Part shown: positions 63,369 to 64,000 of the stretch, piece after piece
Layout: each line of letters opens with the position of its first letter
Numbering within the stretch: position 1 is the first letter of the stretch
Source of the DNA: Streptomyces kanamyceticus
Lineage (GTDB): Bacteria; Actinomycetota; Actinomycetes; Streptomycetales; Streptomycetaceae
Direction of reading: 5' to 3'
NCBI RefSeq assembly: GCF_008704495.1
Contig: NZ_CP023699.1
Span: 8,680,001 to 8,744,000 of the forward strand
DNA length: 64,000 nucleotides
The notes under the pieces: model-generated
Told to the model about the DNA's origin: nothing
Databases searched by the model: none
What the model saw: only the letters and a program-made list of their open reading frames with translations
Made by a program: the position numbers and the translations under genes

Positions 63369-64000
63369 GTGGCCGTCGGCAGGCACGCCGCACACGCGTA
63401 CATCGGATCCTTCACCGCGGCCGGAGGGCGCGGCGTCACCACCGCGGCCCGCGACGCGGACACCGGCGCGCTGACCGTCCTGAGCAGCACGGACGAGGTC
63501 GCCGACCCGTCGTACCTCGTGCTCTCGGCGGCGGGGGACACCTTGTACGCGGTCAGTGAGACCGCCGACGGCGCGGTCGCCGCCTACCGGCTCGACGGGT
63601 CGGAGCCGCGACTCACCGGAGCGCCCGTCCCCGTCGGCTCGGCGCCCACCCACCTCACGCTGTACGCGGGCCACCTGCTCGCCGCCAACTACGGCTCGGG
63701 CAGCGTCGCCGCCGTCCCCCTGCGCGCCGACGGAACCCTCGGCGCCGCCCCGTCCAGCGTCCTGGTGCACACCGGCTCGGGACCGCACCCCCAGCGCCAG
63801 CGGGCGCCGCACGCCCACCAGGTGCGCGTGGACCCGAGCGGCCGCTGGGCGCTCAGCGTCGACCTCGGCACCGACTCGGTGCGGGTCTGCGCGCTCGACG
63901 CGGAGAAGGGGGAACTCACCCTGCACCGCGAGGTCGCGCTGCGCCCCGGGTCGGGACCGCGGCACCTCGCCTTCCACCCGGACGGCGACCGCGCGTACGT
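63369..64000 (+). CDS. Lactonase family protein (6-phosphogluconolactonase/cycloisomerase 2 type), partial
   Basis: GTG 63369, six bases after AGGGGA; 210 codons seen, running out of the window (family length is about 340-370). Seven-bladed beta-propeller pattern: HAYIGSFTAAGGRGVTTAARDADTGALTVLSS, DPSYLVLSAAGDTLYAVSE, APHAHQVRVDPSGRWALSVDLGTDSVRV. Family members hydrolyse 6-phosphogluconolactone or related lactones (YbhE type). The DasR-type box in its promoter suggests induction by amino-sugar metabolism. Confidence 0.88.
   Translation, partial: MAVGRHAAHAYIGSFTAAGGRGVTTAARDADTGALTVLSSTDEVADPSYLVLSAAGDTLYAVSETADGAVAAYRLDGSEPRLTGAPVPVGSAPTHLTLYAGHLLAANYGSGSVAAVPLRADGTLGAAPSSVLVHTGSGPHPQRQRAPHAHQVRVDPSGRWALSVDLGTDSVRVCALDAEKGELTLHREVALRPGSGPRHLAFHPDGDRAY

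Noticed and set aside
1..64000. Search for tRNA, rRNA and CRISPR arrays
   Set aside because: No cloverleaf with a CCA-end context, no rRNA sequence and no regularly spaced repeat-spacer array was seen. The short tandem repeats have no unique spacers.

Overview
The window is about 72% GC, uses almost only G or C at third codon positions, is densely packed with secreted hydrolases and regulators, and carries rare TTA codons and TGGTC-type chitinase promoter boxes. It is chromosomal DNA of a Streptomyces (or a very close actinomycete). I found no rRNA, tRNA or CRISPR. It opens inside a beta-glucosidase gene and closes inside a lactonase-family gene.

Layout. 1-5518: sugar and ester hydrolases, DedA membrane protein, gamma-carbonic anhydrase, hexapeptide acyltransferase, XRE-cupin regulator, YbaK protein. 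5609-11054: acyl-CoA dehydrogenase and CoA-transferase pair, a hot-dog dehydratase, an ornithine-lipid pair (OlsB/OlsA-like), and facing it a string of very small minus-strand ORFs with strong ribosome binding sites. 11433-23000: a sigma-like membrane protein, an SDR-DUF2867 protein, chitinase 1, an Lrp-ansA-aspA asparagine/aspartate unit, a HAD phosphatase, a second Lrp, a metzincin with a ricin lectin, and a 14-TM exporter. 24237-29887: FMN lactate oxidase, anti-sigma kinase-like protein, a beta-lactamase-fold hydrolase facing its TetR across a 47-bp dyad, a secreted HExxH protein, a short Nudix. 29904-37386: an amino-sugar type locus (LacI, ABC importer, class II aldolase, SIS isomerase, DeoR/AgaR-like regulator). 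37460-44151: acetyltransferase, chitinase 2, AraC and NmrA pair, phosphotransferase, glycosyltransferase. 44119-48830: a dicarboxylate unit (threonine-dehydratase-like enzyme, LysR, D-malate/tartrate dehydrogenase, DctA) interrupted by a 195-bp foldback element. 49088-53869: orphan receiver protein, acetyltransferase, chitinase 3, secreted protease.

53877-61214 is the most unusual part. It is a minus-strand set of eight genes: cupin, FabD-like acyltransferase, FabG-like ketoreductase, acyl carrier protein, two catalytically complete ketosynthases, a FabL-like enoyl reductase (Tyr-x6-Lys) and a free-standing thioester reductase. It looks like a small dissociated fatty-acid/polyketide assembly line with reductive release and no dehydratase of its own. 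A FUSC-type exporter (61726-63234) lies upstream on the other strand. The 0.5-kb AT-richer region between them carries a TTGACG-17-TAGCGT promoter immediately followed by a near-perfect DasR-type box, and a second DasR-type box precedes the lactonase at 63369.

A common thread is chitin and amino-sugar response. All three chitinase promoters carry TGGTC-type repeats, the same kind of box appears next to the cryptic biosynthetic operon and the lactonase, and an amino-sugar catabolic locus is present. TTA codons (bldA-dependent) occur in chitinases 1 and 3, the glycosyltransferase and the receiver protein, which suggests developmental timing. Short tandem repeats that copy or closely follow stop codons recur at least six times.
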